In this document: one piece after another, positions 34,039 to 43,081 of the stretch | Numbering within the stretch: the stretch's first letter is position 1 | How the letters are laid out: the number at the start of each line of letters is the position of its first letter | Origin: Nocardia xishanensis NBRC 101358 | GTDB lineage: Bacteria; Actinomycetota; Actinomycetes; Mycobacteriales; Mycobacteriaceae | Direction: 5' to 3' | Length of the DNA: 64,000 nucleotides | Assembly: GCF_001613365.1 (NCBI RefSeq) | Contig: NZ_BDCF01000022.1 | Span: 1 to 64,000 of the forward strand | Program-made: the position numbers and the translations under genes | The notes under the pieces: generated by a model | The model's input: the letters and a program-made list of their open reading frames with translations, nothing else | What the model was told of the DNA's origin: nothing | Databases searched by the model: none

Positions 34039-35032
34039 ACAGCGTGTGCTGTCCGGGATCCAGCCGACCAGCTCCTCGTTCCACTTGGGCAACTACCTTG
34101 GGGCGCTGCAGTACTGGGTGACCATGCAGGACGACTACGAGGCGCTGTACTTCATCCCCGACATGCACGCCATCACGGTCCCGCAGGACCCGAAGGAACT
34201 GCGGGCGCGCACCAGGGCCGCGGCGGCGCAGCTGCTCGCGATCGGCATCGACCCCAAGAAGTCGACGCTGTTCGTGCAGAGCCAGGTGCCCGAGCACGCC
34301 GAGCTGGCCTGGGTCCTCAGCTGCATCACCGGTTTCGGCGAGGCCAGCCGGATGACCCAGTTCAAGGACAAGTCGGTCAAGCAGGGCGCGGAGAACGCCA
34401 CCGTCGGCCTGTTCACCTACCCGGTGCTGATGGCCTCCGACATCCTGCTCTACCGCCCGCACCAGGTTCCGGTCGGCGAGGATCAGCGCCAGCATCTGGA
34501 GCTGACCCGAAACCTGGCGCAGCGCTTCAACACTCGCTTCAAGAAGACCTTCGTGGTGCCGGAGGCGCACATCGTCAAGGGCACCGCGAAGATCTACGAC
34601 CTGCAGGATCCGACCGCCAAGATGAGCAAGTCGGCCGCCACCGACGCGGGCTTGATCAACCTGCTCGACGATCCGAAGATCACCGCCAAGAGGATCCGTT
34701 CGGCGGTCACCGACACCGAGCGCGAGATCCGCTACGACCCGGACGCGAAACCTGGCGTCAGCAATCTCCTGGTCATCCTGAGCTCGCTGGGTGGAACGCC
34801 GATCGTGACGCTGGAGAAGGATTACGAGGGTAAGGGTTACGGCGACCTGAAATCCGACGTGGCCGACGCGCTGGTGGAATTTGTGACGCCCTTGCGCGCC
34901 AAGGTGGAAGAGTATCTGGCGGACAAAGGCGAACTCGACCGTATCCTCGCTTTCGGTGCGGAGCGGGCGCGGGAGATCGCGGGCAACACTCTCGCGCAGG
35001 TCTACGACCGGGTGGGTTTCCTCGCCCGCTAG
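34001..35032 (+). CDS. trpS: Tryptophanyl-tRNA synthetase
   Basis: A 343-residue class I aminoacyl-tRNA synthetase that charges tRNA(Trp). Signatures are SGIQPTSSSFHLGNYLGAL (HIGH motif as HLGN) and TAKMSKSAATD (KMSKS). Length is normal for bacterial TrpS. The ATG lies inside the 3' end of the oxygenase gene, so translation may be partly coupled. The trpS-yihY-dacB order matches M. tuberculosis. Confidence 0.97.
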   Translation: MSSPASAPAAERKQRVLSGIQPTSSSFHLGNYLGALQYWVTMQDDYEALYFIPDMHAITVPQDPKELRARTRAAAAQLLAIGIDPKKSTLFVQSQVPEHAELAWVLSCITGFGEASRMTQFKDKSVKQGAENATVGLFTYPVLMASDILLYRPHQVPVGEDQRQHLELTRNLAQRFNTRFKKTFVVPEAHIVKGTAKIYDLQDPTAKMSKSAATDAGLINLLDDPKITAKRIRSAVTDTEREIRYDPDAKPGVSNLLVILSSLGGTPIVTLEKDYEGKGYGDLKSDVADALVEFVTPLRAKVEEYLADKGELDRILAFGAERAREIAGNTLAQVYDRVGFLAR

Positions 35033-35146
35033 CCCGGGTACGACGCTTGCGAGGGTCGGGTGTGACTCCGCCTTCGCTTCGGCTGTGCGCGGGCAGGCGA
35101 TGGACCGCGCCCGGCCGCGTCAATCGGGTGTCGAAGGGGCGAGCAC

Positions 35147-36166
35147 GTGCAGGCGATCGACAACGTCAAAGCCGGGATCGAACGCCGCGTGCAGGCGCGG
35201 CCGTGGCTTGATCATCTGATCCGGGCCGGCGGCCGCTACGAGCGGCAGCGCGGCGACTACTACGCGGCCGGTATCACGTATTTCACCGTGCTGTCGCTGT
35301 TTCCATTGCTGATGGTGGCGTTCGCGGTCGCGGGCTTCGTGCTGGCGGGCAACGAGCAGCTGTTTCAAGAACTTCAGGACAAGGTCGTCGAGACCATCCC
35401 CGGCGAGCTGGGCACCCAGCTCAACGCGCTCATCGATCGGGCGGTCCGTTCCCGCGGCACGGTCGGTGTGCTCGGCCTGCTCGCCAGTCTGTACACCGGA
35501 CTCGGCTGGATGGCGAATCTGCGCGCCGCGCTCACCGAGCAGTGGGAGCAGAAGACCGAGGAGGGGAACTGGTTGCGCACCAAGATCTCCGATCTCGGCG
35601 CGCTGATCGGGCTCGGCCTGGCCTTCGTGGTGTCGCTCGGATTTTCGGGGCTGGCCTCCAGCAATCTGGGCGCCCAGCTGCTGGCGCGCTACGGTCTCGA
35701 CGAGCTACCCGGCGCCCGGCTGCTTTTGACGCTGCTGTCGATTCTGTTCGCGCTGCTGGCGAGCTGGGCGGTGTTCGCTTGGATCATCGCGCGGCTCCCG
35801 CGCGAGCCCGTCACGCTGGCCAGCGCCGCCAAGGCCGCGCTGCTCGCCGCGCTGGCGTTCGAGGTCTTCAAGTTCGTCGCGTCGATCTACCTGCAGATCG
35901 TGCTGCGCAGCCCGGCGGGCGCGGCCTTCGGTTCGATCATCGGTCTGATGGTGTTCACCTACATCACCTATCGCATCATCCTGTTCGCTACGGCGTGGGC
36001 CGCTACCGCTTCCGAGAACGAACCCGAGGTCGAGCCACCGACAGCCGGGGCCGTCATCCGGCCGCGGGTCGTCAACAGCGCCGGATCGTTCGGCAGCGGC
36101 GCGGCCTACTTCGGCGCGGGCGCGCTGGCAGCCCTCGGCCTGGCGACCTTGCGTAGGCGTCGCTGA
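35147..36166 (+). CDS. YihY/BrkB-family inner membrane protein
   Basis: A 339-residue membrane protein with about six transmembrane helices. The family signature GDYYAAGITYFTVLSLFPLLMVAFAV is at residues about 35-60. GSIIGLMVFTYITYRIILFATAWAA is the last helix pair. A hydrophilic tail with an LPXTG-unrelated GSGAAYFGAGALAALGLATL segment ends in Arg residues. The family was once annotated as RNase BN, but that assignment is no longer accepted. Counterpart of Rv3335c beside trpS. The GTG start has only a weak ribosome binding site. Confidence 0.9.
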   Translation: MQAIDNVKAGIERRVQARPWLDHLIRAGGRYERQRGDYYAAGITYFTVLSLFPLLMVAFAVAGFVLAGNEQLFQELQDKVVETIPGELGTQLNALIDRAVRSRGTVGVLGLLASLYTGLGWMANLRAALTEQWEQKTEEGNWLRTKISDLGALIGLGLAFVVSLGFSGLASSNLGAQLLARYGLDELPGARLLLTLLSILFALLASWAVFAWIIARLPREPVTLASAAKAALLAALAFEVFKFVASIYLQIVLRSPAGAAFGSIIGLMVFTYITYRIILFATAWAATASENEPEVEPPTAGAVIRPRVVNSAGSFGSGAAYFGAGALAALGLATLRRRR

Positions 36167-36193
36167 GCAGGCCCGCGCCGGATCGGCGATGGC

Positions 36194-37501
36194 TCAGCGG
36201 CGTTGGCGATTGACGCGCCGCGCCTTGAGCAACAGGAACAGGATCAGCGCGAGGCCGCCGACCATCACCAGCGTGCGGGTACCGACGTGGTCGCGCTCGC
36301 GCGGCGGGCTCGCGAGCACGTCGCCGCCCTCGGTACGAGGCGGAGCCGCCAGTGTCGCAGGGGATTCGGCCTCGTTCGCCTCGGAGTTCGTTCCGTGATT
36401 CGGCAACAGTCCGATCTCGGTGCCGCGCGGTAGCGCGAAACCGTAGTCGAGCAGCCGGGCCGCCTGTTCCCAGGGGCGTATCGGGCGCACCTCGGCCTGC
36501 AACAGGGTGACCGCCAGCCTGCGCCCGTCGCGCTGCGCGGCCGCGACGAAGGTCTGCCTCGCGTCGTCGGTGTAGCCGGTCTTGCCGCCGAGCGCGCCCT
36601 CGTAGTTGTACAGCAGTTGGTTGTCGTTGCCGACCGCGAAGCCGGGGTGGTCTGGGTCGTTGGGAATCTTCGAATTCTTGGGATAGCCGGGGAAATCGAT
36701 CTGTTCGGTCTGGATCAACTCGGCGAACAGCGGGATGGTCATCGCCTCGCGGAACAGCAGCGACAGGTCGTAGGCCGAGGTGCTCATGCCAGGCCCGTCG
36801 AGGCCGGAGGGTGTCGCCGCGCGAGTATCGAAGGCGTACAACGATTTCGCCAGCTGATTCATCTTCGTCACGGTCGCCTCGTCACCGCCGAGCTGGGCCG
36901 CGATGGCATGCGCCGCGTCGTTGCCCGAGGCCATGATCAGCGCCTGGAAGAGCTGCCTGTTGGTGTATTGACCGCCGGGGCCGATGCCGACGCGGGTGCC
37001 GTCGATGTCCGCGTCCTCCTGGGTACCCGTGACCACCGTGTCCAGTTTCAGCGCGCGCAGCGCGACGGTCGCCAGCAGCACCTTGATGGTGCTCGCGGGG
37101 CGATAGCGCCCGTGCGGGTCCTTGGCGGCGAGCACCTCGCCGGTATCGAGGTCCGACACCATCCACGCGGTCGCGGAGATGTCCCGCGGCGCGGGTGGCG
37201 CGCCTTTCGGCAGCACCACGCCGCATTCGCCCATCCTGGTCCCGCCCACCGGAGGCACGGGAACCGGCAGGGGGGCCGGTGTCGGTTTCCCCGGCGCGGG
37301 CGTCTCGGACGCGTCGATCGGCGCGGGCGGCTTGGTCTTCTGCGGGCAGTTGTCCGTGTTCGGGGTGGTGAACGGAGTGCTCGTCGGGGTCGGCGGCACC
37401 GCGAGAGCCGGTGCCGCGATCAGGCCGCCGAGCAGTGCGGCGGCAGCCAGCGCGCCCGCGAGGCGGCGCGTGGCGCAGTGGCGAGGATGCGGGATCTTCA
37501 T
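36194..37501 (-). CDS. dacB: D-alanyl-D-alanine carboxypeptidase (penicillin-binding protein, DacB-like)
   Basis: A 435-residue serine peptidase of the PBP5/S11 family that trims the D-Ala from peptidoglycan stem peptides. The signal sequence is RLAGALAAAALLGGLIAAPALA, followed by a Pro-rich linker (about 35-105). Active-site motifs are SxxK at Ser137-Lys140, SGN at 192-194 and KTG at 307-309. A C-terminal membrane anchor (LVMVGGLALILFLLL) is present. It corresponds to dacB1 (Rv3330). Start at 37501 gives a normal signal peptide. Confidence 0.95.
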   Translation of the reverse strand: MKIPHPRHCATRRLAGALAAAALLGGLIAAPALAVPPTPTSTPFTTPNTDNCPQKTKPPAPIDASETPAPGKPTPAPLPVPVPPVGGTRMGECGVVLPKGAPPAPRDISATAWMVSDLDTGEVLAAKDPHGRYRPASTIKVLLATVALRALKLDTVVTGTQEDADIDGTRVGIGPGGQYTNRQLFQALIMASGNDAAHAIAAQLGGDEATVTKMNQLAKSLYAFDTRAATPSGLDGPGMSTSAYDLSLLFREAMTIPLFAELIQTEQIDFPGYPKNSKIPNDPDHPGFAVGNDNQLLYNYEGALGGKTGYTDDARQTFVAAAQRDGRRLAVTLLQAEVRPIRPWEQAARLLDYGFALPRGTEIGLLPNHGTNSEANEAESPATLAAPPRTEGGDVLASPPRERDHVGTRTLVMVGGLALILFLLLKARRVNRQRR

Positions 37502-37639
37502 CGGGAGCGAGCGTAACCGGCGTGATCGGTCGAGGCCCGTCAATCGCCCCCGCACTTGGCCGGACTAGGGCGGAGATACGCATAAACAGCACGGCCGCGC
37601 GTAAACCGGGGAACGCCGAGTATTGACAGCGACCATGAA

Positions 37640-37673
37640 ATGGAAGCTACTATCAAAAAGTAGTAGCTTCCAT
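37640..37673. promoter_or_regulatory. 34-bp perfect inverted-repeat operator upstream of an MFS gene
   Basis: Two 13-bp perfect arms (ATGGAAGCTACTA/TAGTAGCTTCCAT) are separated by 8 bases, ending 14 bases before the MFS start. A TTGACA at 37623-37628 and a TACTAT inside the left arm resemble promoter elements with long spacing. It is probably the binding site of the downstream TetR regulator. Confidence 0.75.
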
Positions 37674-37687
37674 TATCTGGAGGGAAC

Positions 37688-39217
37688 ATGAACTCGGATT
37701 CCCGGCGGTGGCTCGCCCTCGGCGCGTTGGCGCTCGCCATGCTGACCATCGGCCTCGACGTGACCGTCCTGACCGTCGCGCTGCCCACCCTCGCTATCGA
37801 CCTGAACGCGAATACCGGTGCGCTGCAATGGTTCAGCTCCGCCTACACGCTGGCGCTCGCGGCCTTCATGCTGCCCGCGGGCGCGCTCGGCGACCGCTAC
37901 GGCCGCAAGCGGATCCTGCTCGCGGCTCTGGTCTTGTTCGGCTCGGCCTCGCTTGCCTGCGCCTTCGCGGGCACCTCCGGTCAGCTGATCGCGGCGCGGG
38001 TGGTGCTCGGCATCGCGGCCGCGGCCATGATCCCGCTGTCCATGGCGGTGCTGCCGGTGCTGTTCCCCGAGCAGCGGGAGCGGGCCCGCGCCATGTCGAT
38101 CTGGGTCACCGCCACCTCGCTCGGCCTGCCGCTCGGGCCGGTGCTCGGCGGCTGGCTCGTCGACAACTTCTGGTGGGGCTCGGTCTTCCTGATCAACGTG
38201 CCGATGGTGGTGGCCGGCGCGACGGCGGTGGCCGTGCTGGTGCCGGAATCGCGCAACCCCCAGCAGCTTCCGATCGATTTGCCGGGAGTGCTGCTGTCCA
38301 TGCTCGGCATGCTCGGCGTCACCTACGGTTTCATCCGCTTCGGCGAACAGGGCTGGGGCGACCCGCTGGCCTGGGCGCCGCTCGTCTGCGGCGCGGCCAT
38401 CACGGCGGCGTTCCTGCTGTGGCAGCGGCGCGGCCGCCATCCGCTGATCGACCTGGAGTTGTTCGGCAGCAAAGGTTTTCGCTGGGGCGCGGTGTTCGCC
38501 GTGCTGATCAACTTCGCGATGTTCGGCATGTTCTTCACCGTGCCGCAGTACTACCAGGAGGTGCTCGGCGCCGACGCCCTCGGCAGCGGACTGCGGCTGC
38601 TGCCGATGATCGGCGGCCTGGTCATCGGCGCGCGGCTGGGGGATCGGCTGCTGCCGGGCGCTGGTGCGCGTGTGGTGATCACCGCTGGTCTCGCGCTGCT
38701 CGGCGTCGGACTCGGATGGGGCGCGTTGACCGAGGTGGACACCGCCTACTGGGTCACCGCGTGCTGGATCACGCTGGTCGGCGCAGGCATGGGCATGGCG
38801 ATGCCCGTCGCGATGTCGGTCGCGATCGACGATCTCGACGTCGCGCGTGCCGGTGTCGGATCGGCGCTGTTGCAGGCGTTGCGGCAGGCGGCGGGCACCG
38901 TCGGCGTCGCCCTCCTCGGCACCGTTCTGGTCACCCGGTACCGGGCCGAACTCGGCGCGCTGAACGTCGCGCCCTTCGACGACGGGGTGAGCAGCGGGGC
39001 GGCCGCGGCGAAGGCGAGCGGAAGCGCCGACGCGCTGGCGCAGGTCCAGTCGGCGTTCGTCGGTGGGATGAGCCTGATGCTGTGGGTCTGCGCGGCCGTC
39101 TGCGCGGTGTCGGTGCCGCTGGCGCTGTGGGCGCTGCCCCGTCGCGCGCCCGCGCCGGTGGACGCACCTGTCGTCGCCGCGGCGCCGGATGAGTCAGAAT
39201 CGACACATGTCGGTTGA
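37688..39217 (+). CDS. MFS drug efflux transporter, DHA2 (EmrB/QacA) family
   Basis: A 509-residue transporter with about 14 transmembrane helices. LDVTVLTVALPTLAIDL is in helix 1, and GALGDRYGRKRILLAALV is motif A. A GGAGGG site precedes the ATG. The 3' end overlaps the following tetR gene, and a 34-bp operator lies upstream, so this is a self-regulated efflux unit for unknown compounds. Confidence 0.92.
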   Translation: MNSDSRRWLALGALALAMLTIGLDVTVLTVALPTLAIDLNANTGALQWFSSAYTLALAAFMLPAGALGDRYGRKRILLAALVLFGSASLACAFAGTSGQLIAARVVLGIAAAAMIPLSMAVLPVLFPEQRERARAMSIWVTATSLGLPLGPVLGGWLVDNFWWGSVFLINVPMVVAGATAVAVLVPESRNPQQLPIDLPGVLLSMLGMLGVTYGFIRFGEQGWGDPLAWAPLVCGAAITAAFLLWQRRGRHPLIDLELFGSKGFRWGAVFAVLINFAMFGMFFTVPQYYQEVLGADALGSGLRLLPMIGGLVIGARLGDRLLPGAGARVVITAGLALLGVGLGWGALTEVDTAYWVTACWITLVGAGMGMAMPVAMSVAIDDLDVARAGVGSALLQALRQAAGTVGVALLGTVLVTRYRAELGALNVAPFDDGVSSGAAAAKASGSADALAQVQSAFVGGMSLMLWVCAAVCAVSVPLALWALPRRAPAPVDAPVVAAAPDESESTHVG

Positions 39218-39818
39218 GTCATCGGGTGAGGGTGTCGCGGGGCCGGGACTACGAGAGCGCAAGAAGGAGCGGACCCGCCGGACGATTCGCACCGAGGCGT
39301 TCCGGCTGTTCCGCGAGCAGGGCTACAGCGAGACCACCATCGAGCAGATCGCCGCGGCGGCCGATGTCTCGCCGAGCACCTTCTTCCGCTACTTCCCGAC
39401 CAAGGAGCAACTGGTCATCGTCGATGATCTCGATCCGGTGCTGATCGAGGAGGTCCGCAGTCAGCCGCGCGGGCTGCCCCCGATCCGCGCCTTCCGCAAC
39501 GCGATCGAGGCGGCGATGGCCACCCTGACACCCGAGGAACTGGCCTTCGAACAGGAGCGCCAAGCCCTGCTCTACCACGTCCCCGAGCTGCGCGCCGCGA
39601 TCGGCATCGAGCTCGAGCGCGGCATCGAGATGATCGTCGAACTGATCGCCGAGTACGTCGGCCGTCCCGCCGACGATTTCGAGGTGCGGGTGATGGCCGG
39701 TGCCATCGCCGGTGCCGGCCTTGCCGTTTCGCTGCGCGCGCCGATCAACGCGACGAATCTCGGGCGCGCGATGGAGTTCCTCGACGCCGGTCTCCCGCTC
39801 GGCGGCGCCGAGGAATAG
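39207..39818 (+). CDS. TetR-family regulator of the upstream MFS gene
   Basis: A 203-residue regulator with the HTH RERKKERTRRTIRTEAFRLF, IEQIAAAADVSPSTFFRYFPTKEQLV. The C-terminal domain is of the type found with EmrB-like pumps. The start at 39207 overlaps the MFS gene by 11 bases (39189 is an alternative). Transcribed after the pump gene, it probably represses both through the 37640-37673 operator. Confidence 0.88.
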   Translation: MSVESSGEGVAGPGLRERKKERTRRTIRTEAFRLFREQGYSETTIEQIAAAADVSPSTFFRYFPTKEQLVIVDDLDPVLIEEVRSQPRGLPPIRAFRNAIEAAMATLTPEELAFEQERQALLYHVPELRAAIGIELERGIEMIVELIAEYVGRPADDFEVRVMAGAIAGAGLAVSLRAPINATNLGRAMEFLDAGLPLGGAEE

Positions 39819-39824
39819 CCGCCG

Positions 39825-40736
39825 TCAGCTCGCCTCGGCGACCGGCGGGCGCTTCTGGTCGCGCATCGCGCGCAGGGGCGTGTCGTCGTCCATCTCGGCG
39901 AAGAAGCCGCCGACCACGTCCTCGATCTCCGAGATCGACTCGGCGCAGTAGAGAATCGGCTGGTAGTGGGTGATGTCGTAGACGGCGGACCCCATCGCGA
40001 CCACGTCGAGCGGCCGCATCTCGGCATGCCGGAACTCGTCCAGCTCGCCGTAAGAGGACAGCAATCCCGCTCCGTAGCATCGGATTTCGCCCCGTTCGCG
40101 AACCACGCCGAATTCCATCGAGAACCAGAACACGTCGGCGAGGAATTTCAGCGCCGTATCGGTGGTCAGCCTGGCGACCGCCGCGCCGACGGTCTCGTAG
40201 ATGGCGGCGAAGCGCGGGCTGGCGATCTGATTGGCGTGCCCGATGATCTCGTGGATGGCGTCCGGTTCCGGGGTGTAGAGCGGCGCGGAGTGATGCCGGA
40301 TGTACTGGGTGGAGTGGAACTCGCGTTCGGCGAAGGAGCCGAAGAACTCGCGCAGCGGCACGAGGCCTGCGGCGGGAACGTAGCGGAAACCGGTGAGCGG
40401 CGTCAGAGCCGCGGTCACATCGTCCAGTTGTGGAATGTGGTCTGCGGGCAGATCGAGCCGGGCCGCGGAGGCCAGTACCTCCGCGCAGGCGTAGGTGCGG
40501 TGTTTACGGGCCAGTTCGGCGGAGACGATCCGCCAGACCTGCTGCTCTTCGTCGGTGTAGTCGATCTTCGGTGCGGGTTCGCCCGGCGTGTAGGCCAGCG
40601 CGAGGGCGGCGATGGCATTGCGGCGGACACGGTACTCGGGGTCGTGTACGCCGGGGTGCTCGTCGCTCAGGTGCACCGTCACGTCGCCGTCACCGGTACG
40701 GGTGACCGGTGAGTACAGCTGAGCCTCGGTGAACAT
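39825..40736 (-). CDS. phhA: Phenylalanine 4-monooxygenase
   Basis: A 303-residue aromatic amino acid hydroxylase that converts phenylalanine to tyrosine with a pterin cofactor and Fe(II). Iron ligands are His162 and His167 (IHEIIGHANQ) and Glu208 (WFSMEFGVV). GFRYVPAAGLVPLREFFGSFAEREF and HHSAPLYTPEPDAIHE are typical. The start at 40736 is chosen because the family N-terminus follows. It is convergent with tetR, and no pterin recycling gene is adjacent. Confidence 0.94.
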   Translation of the reverse strand: MFTEAQLYSPVTRTGDGDVTVHLSDEHPGVHDPEYRVRRNAIAALALAYTPGEPAPKIDYTDEEQQVWRIVSAELARKHRTYACAEVLASAARLDLPADHIPQLDDVTAALTPLTGFRYVPAAGLVPLREFFGSFAEREFHSTQYIRHHSAPLYTPEPDAIHEIIGHANQIASPRFAAIYETVGAAVARLTTDTALKFLADVFWFSMEFGVVRERGEIRCYGAGLLSSYGELDEFRHAEMRPLDVVAMGSAVYDITHYQPILYCAESISEIEDVVGGFFAEMDDDTPLRAMRDQKRPPVAEAS

Positions 40737-41053
40737 ACTTCGATGCAAGCACCGCCTGATCGATCCGACAACGAAAGCCCGTCCAGCTGTACACACTGCC
40801 TAGCTGGCCGGATCGTTTCCGTCGCTTCCCGGCTTCGTGCATCGAAAATGATGGCAGTCGGCGATTCGCCGGCGGCCGTGCGCGTTGCTCCGCCTTCGCT
40901 GCGGCCGTCGACGGCCCTCCGCGGGGCGCCCTACCTGCGCCGGTGGCGCGAAATGTGCTGCGCGACCGGCGGCGGATGCCGGTGGGTGTCCGCGATTTGC
41001 CGGACATGAGCGGGGGTGATGGCGCAAGATGGCGAATGTACGAAGGAGGACGC
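40737..41053. other. Intergenic region between phhA and the vapB-like gene
   Basis: About 315 bases between divergently transcribed genes. Apart from a GGAGGA site (41045-41050) serving the plus-strand gene, I see no operator palindrome, RNA gene or coding frame with support. Confidence 0.5.
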
Positions 41054-41257
41054 ATGCATACCGTGCGGATCGATCTCGACCAGAAGCTGTTGGCCGCCGC
41101 CGCCGAAATCATGGGGACGTCCAACAGCAACGCCACCGTCAACGAGGCGTTGCGCCGAATCGTGGTGCACGAGCGGCAACTCCATCACCTAGAGAAGCTG
41201 GCTGCGGGAGTGCTCTGTGCGCTACCGGCGCCGGAGGTCGCCGCCGTCGACGGTTAG
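41054..41257 (+). CDS. Orphan VapB-like antitoxin
   Basis: A 67-residue protein. The N-terminal MHTVRIDLDQKLLAAAAEIM and NATVNEALRRIVVHERQ match the VapB/DUF2191 ribbon-helix-helix antitoxins. A GGAGGA site precedes the ATG. No PIN toxin follows; the next gene is convergent. It is therefore an orphan antitoxin, or the partner has been lost or lies elsewhere. Confidence 0.75.
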   Translation: MHTVRIDLDQKLLAAAAEIMGTSNSNATVNEALRRIVVHERQLHHLEKLAAGVLCALPAPEVAAVDG

Positions 41258-41329
41258 ACGGGCGCTGCCGACGAAGTCCGTCGACAGTCCCATGCAGGGC
41301 CGGGCCGAAGGCGGAGACCGGCCCGCCGC

Positions 41330-42826
41330 CTATCGTTGTTGTGCGCAGCGAGTGTCCGGCGGGGGAACGAGTTCGATCAGGTATTTCATGACCGGCTCGT
41401 CCACGCAGCGCACGCCCTTGAACGCGACGCCGTGCTGGGTGGCCTCGTAGGTGATCAGTGGTGCGTCGAGGGCTTCGGCCAGCCGCACGCCGCGCTGGTA
41501 CGGCGTCGCCGGATCGCCGGTGGATGCCACCACGACCACTTTCGGCAGGCCCGTGATCACCGGCGGATGCGGCTGCCAATTCGGCGACACCGGCCAGAAC
41601 GCACAGACGTCCAAGGGTGACTCGGTGATGGGCAGTCCGCTGTCGAAAATGGGGGCGACCTCGCGAATCCGGCGTTCCTGCTGGGTTACTTGTGCCCGGT
41701 CGGTGATTCTGACCTCCTCGAGGCACTTCACCGCCAAGTGCACGCCCAGCCCCACGGACTCGGAATGGCCGGTGATGATCGCCTGGAGCGCGTCGCCACG
41801 GCCTCGGCTCAGCTCGGCGAGGGCTGCGGTGAGGTCCGGCCAGAGTTTCGGGCTGTACATCGAGGCGACGACCCCGTCGACCGCATCGAAGAAGTCCACT
41901 CCTCGCTGATCCGTGGTGGCCGCGGGGTGGTCGATCAGCGGCAGAGTCAGCTTCCGGTAGACCTCGGTGGCCTGCCGGGGGTCGGTGCCGAGCGGACAGT
42001 CGGGTAACGTCGCGCAGTCCGCCGCGTAGGCCTCGAATGCCCGCTGGAACGCGGCGGCGTCGGCCACCGGATCACCCATGTTGGCCGCCGGATCGATGGG
42101 ACCGTCCAGCACCATCGCCCGCACCCGGTCGGGGAACATCTCGGCAAAAGTGGAACCGAGGCGGGTGCCGTAGGAACCACCGAAGTATGTCAGCTTCTGC
42201 TCGCCGAGCACCGTCCTGATCACATCGAGATCCCTGGCCACATCGACGGTCCCGACATGCGCGAGCAGCTTCCGCCCCGAACCGGCAGCACACGAGACGG
42301 CGTAGTCCTCCGCCTCCTCTTCCAGTTGGTCGACCTCGCCGAAGGTATGGCCGACCCCGAGGATCAACTGCTCCGTCCGCATCTCCTCCGCGGACGGGCA
42401 GCGCACCAGCGGCGTCGAGGCGCCGAGTCCGCGCACATCCATGCCGATCACGTCGAAGCGTTCGGCCAGAGGCGTTTTCGCCAGCATCCTCGGCATGTCC
42501 AGGCCGGGTCCGCCAGGGCCGCCCGGGTTGACGAGGATCGCGGCGACACGCTCGCCGCGCGCCCGCAGCCGAGAGATGGCGATACGGGCGGTCTCGCCCA
42601 CGGGATCGGCGTAGTCCAGCGGAACCATCACCCGCGCGCATTCTGTGCCCTCGGCGGAAAGCCCCGCGCCGCCGGGATAGTTCTCGCACGACTCCCAGGT
42701 GAGGGTCTGGCGGAGGAACGGTTCCAAGGTCGGAGCCGGTGCGACGAGCGGTTCATCGTCCGCGCACGCCGCCGTGGTGAGCAGCAGCGCCGCCAGCGCC
42801 GCGCGCGGAAACCACGACCGTGCCAC
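41330..42826 (-). CDS. TAP-like alpha/beta hydrolase lipoprotein (tripeptidyl aminopeptidase type)
   Basis: A 498-residue exported hydrolase. The lipoprotein signal VARSWFPRAALAALLLTTAAC has a Cys at the lipobox. The fold carries AAILVNPGGPGGPGLDM (oxyanion), nucleophile Ser in YFGGSYGTRLG, and a TAP-like C-terminal domain with Asp in VVVASTGDPATPY and His in ATQHGVAF. Relatives are Streptomyces/Mycobacterium secreted proteases and esterases. The GTG at 42826 is chosen to include the signal. The frame stays open far upstream as antisense of radC. Confidence 0.87.
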   Translation of the reverse strand: MARSWFPRAALAALLLTTAACADDEPLVAPAPTLEPFLRQTLTWESCENYPGGAGLSAEGTECARVMVPLDYADPVGETARIAISRLRARGERVAAILVNPGGPGGPGLDMPRMLAKTPLAERFDVIGMDVRGLGASTPLVRCPSAEEMRTEQLILGVGHTFGEVDQLEEEAEDYAVSCAAGSGRKLLAHVGTVDVARDLDVIRTVLGEQKLTYFGGSYGTRLGSTFAEMFPDRVRAMVLDGPIDPAANMGDPVADAAAFQRAFEAYAADCATLPDCPLGTDPRQATEVYRKLTLPLIDHPAATTDQRGVDFFDAVDGVVASMYSPKLWPDLTAALAELSRGRGDALQAIITGHSESVGLGVHLAVKCLEEVRITDRAQVTQQERRIREVAPIFDSGLPITESPLDVCAFWPVSPNWQPHPPVITGLPKVVVVASTGDPATPYQRGVRLAEALDAPLITYEATQHGVAFKGVRCVDEPVMKYLIELVPPPDTRCAQQR

Positions 42827-43081
42827 TCCCTGAATTGTCCTGCGCCTTCGCACTATTCGCCTTTCCCCGGATGCCGGTTCGCCGAACAGTGTGCCCGAAT
42901 CGGCGGTCGTCGCGCCTGCCGGGAGTCGCTCAGGCCGACCGACAGACCAGTCCTTCGGCGAGAGACATTCGACTCTCCCCGAGATTCGCTTCCCTTCATT
43001 TGTGCCCGAACCGCGCCCACCCGACCTGTCGGTGGCCGCTGGCATGATGCGAACCCTCCAACGCATTCGAGGGGGATTGTG

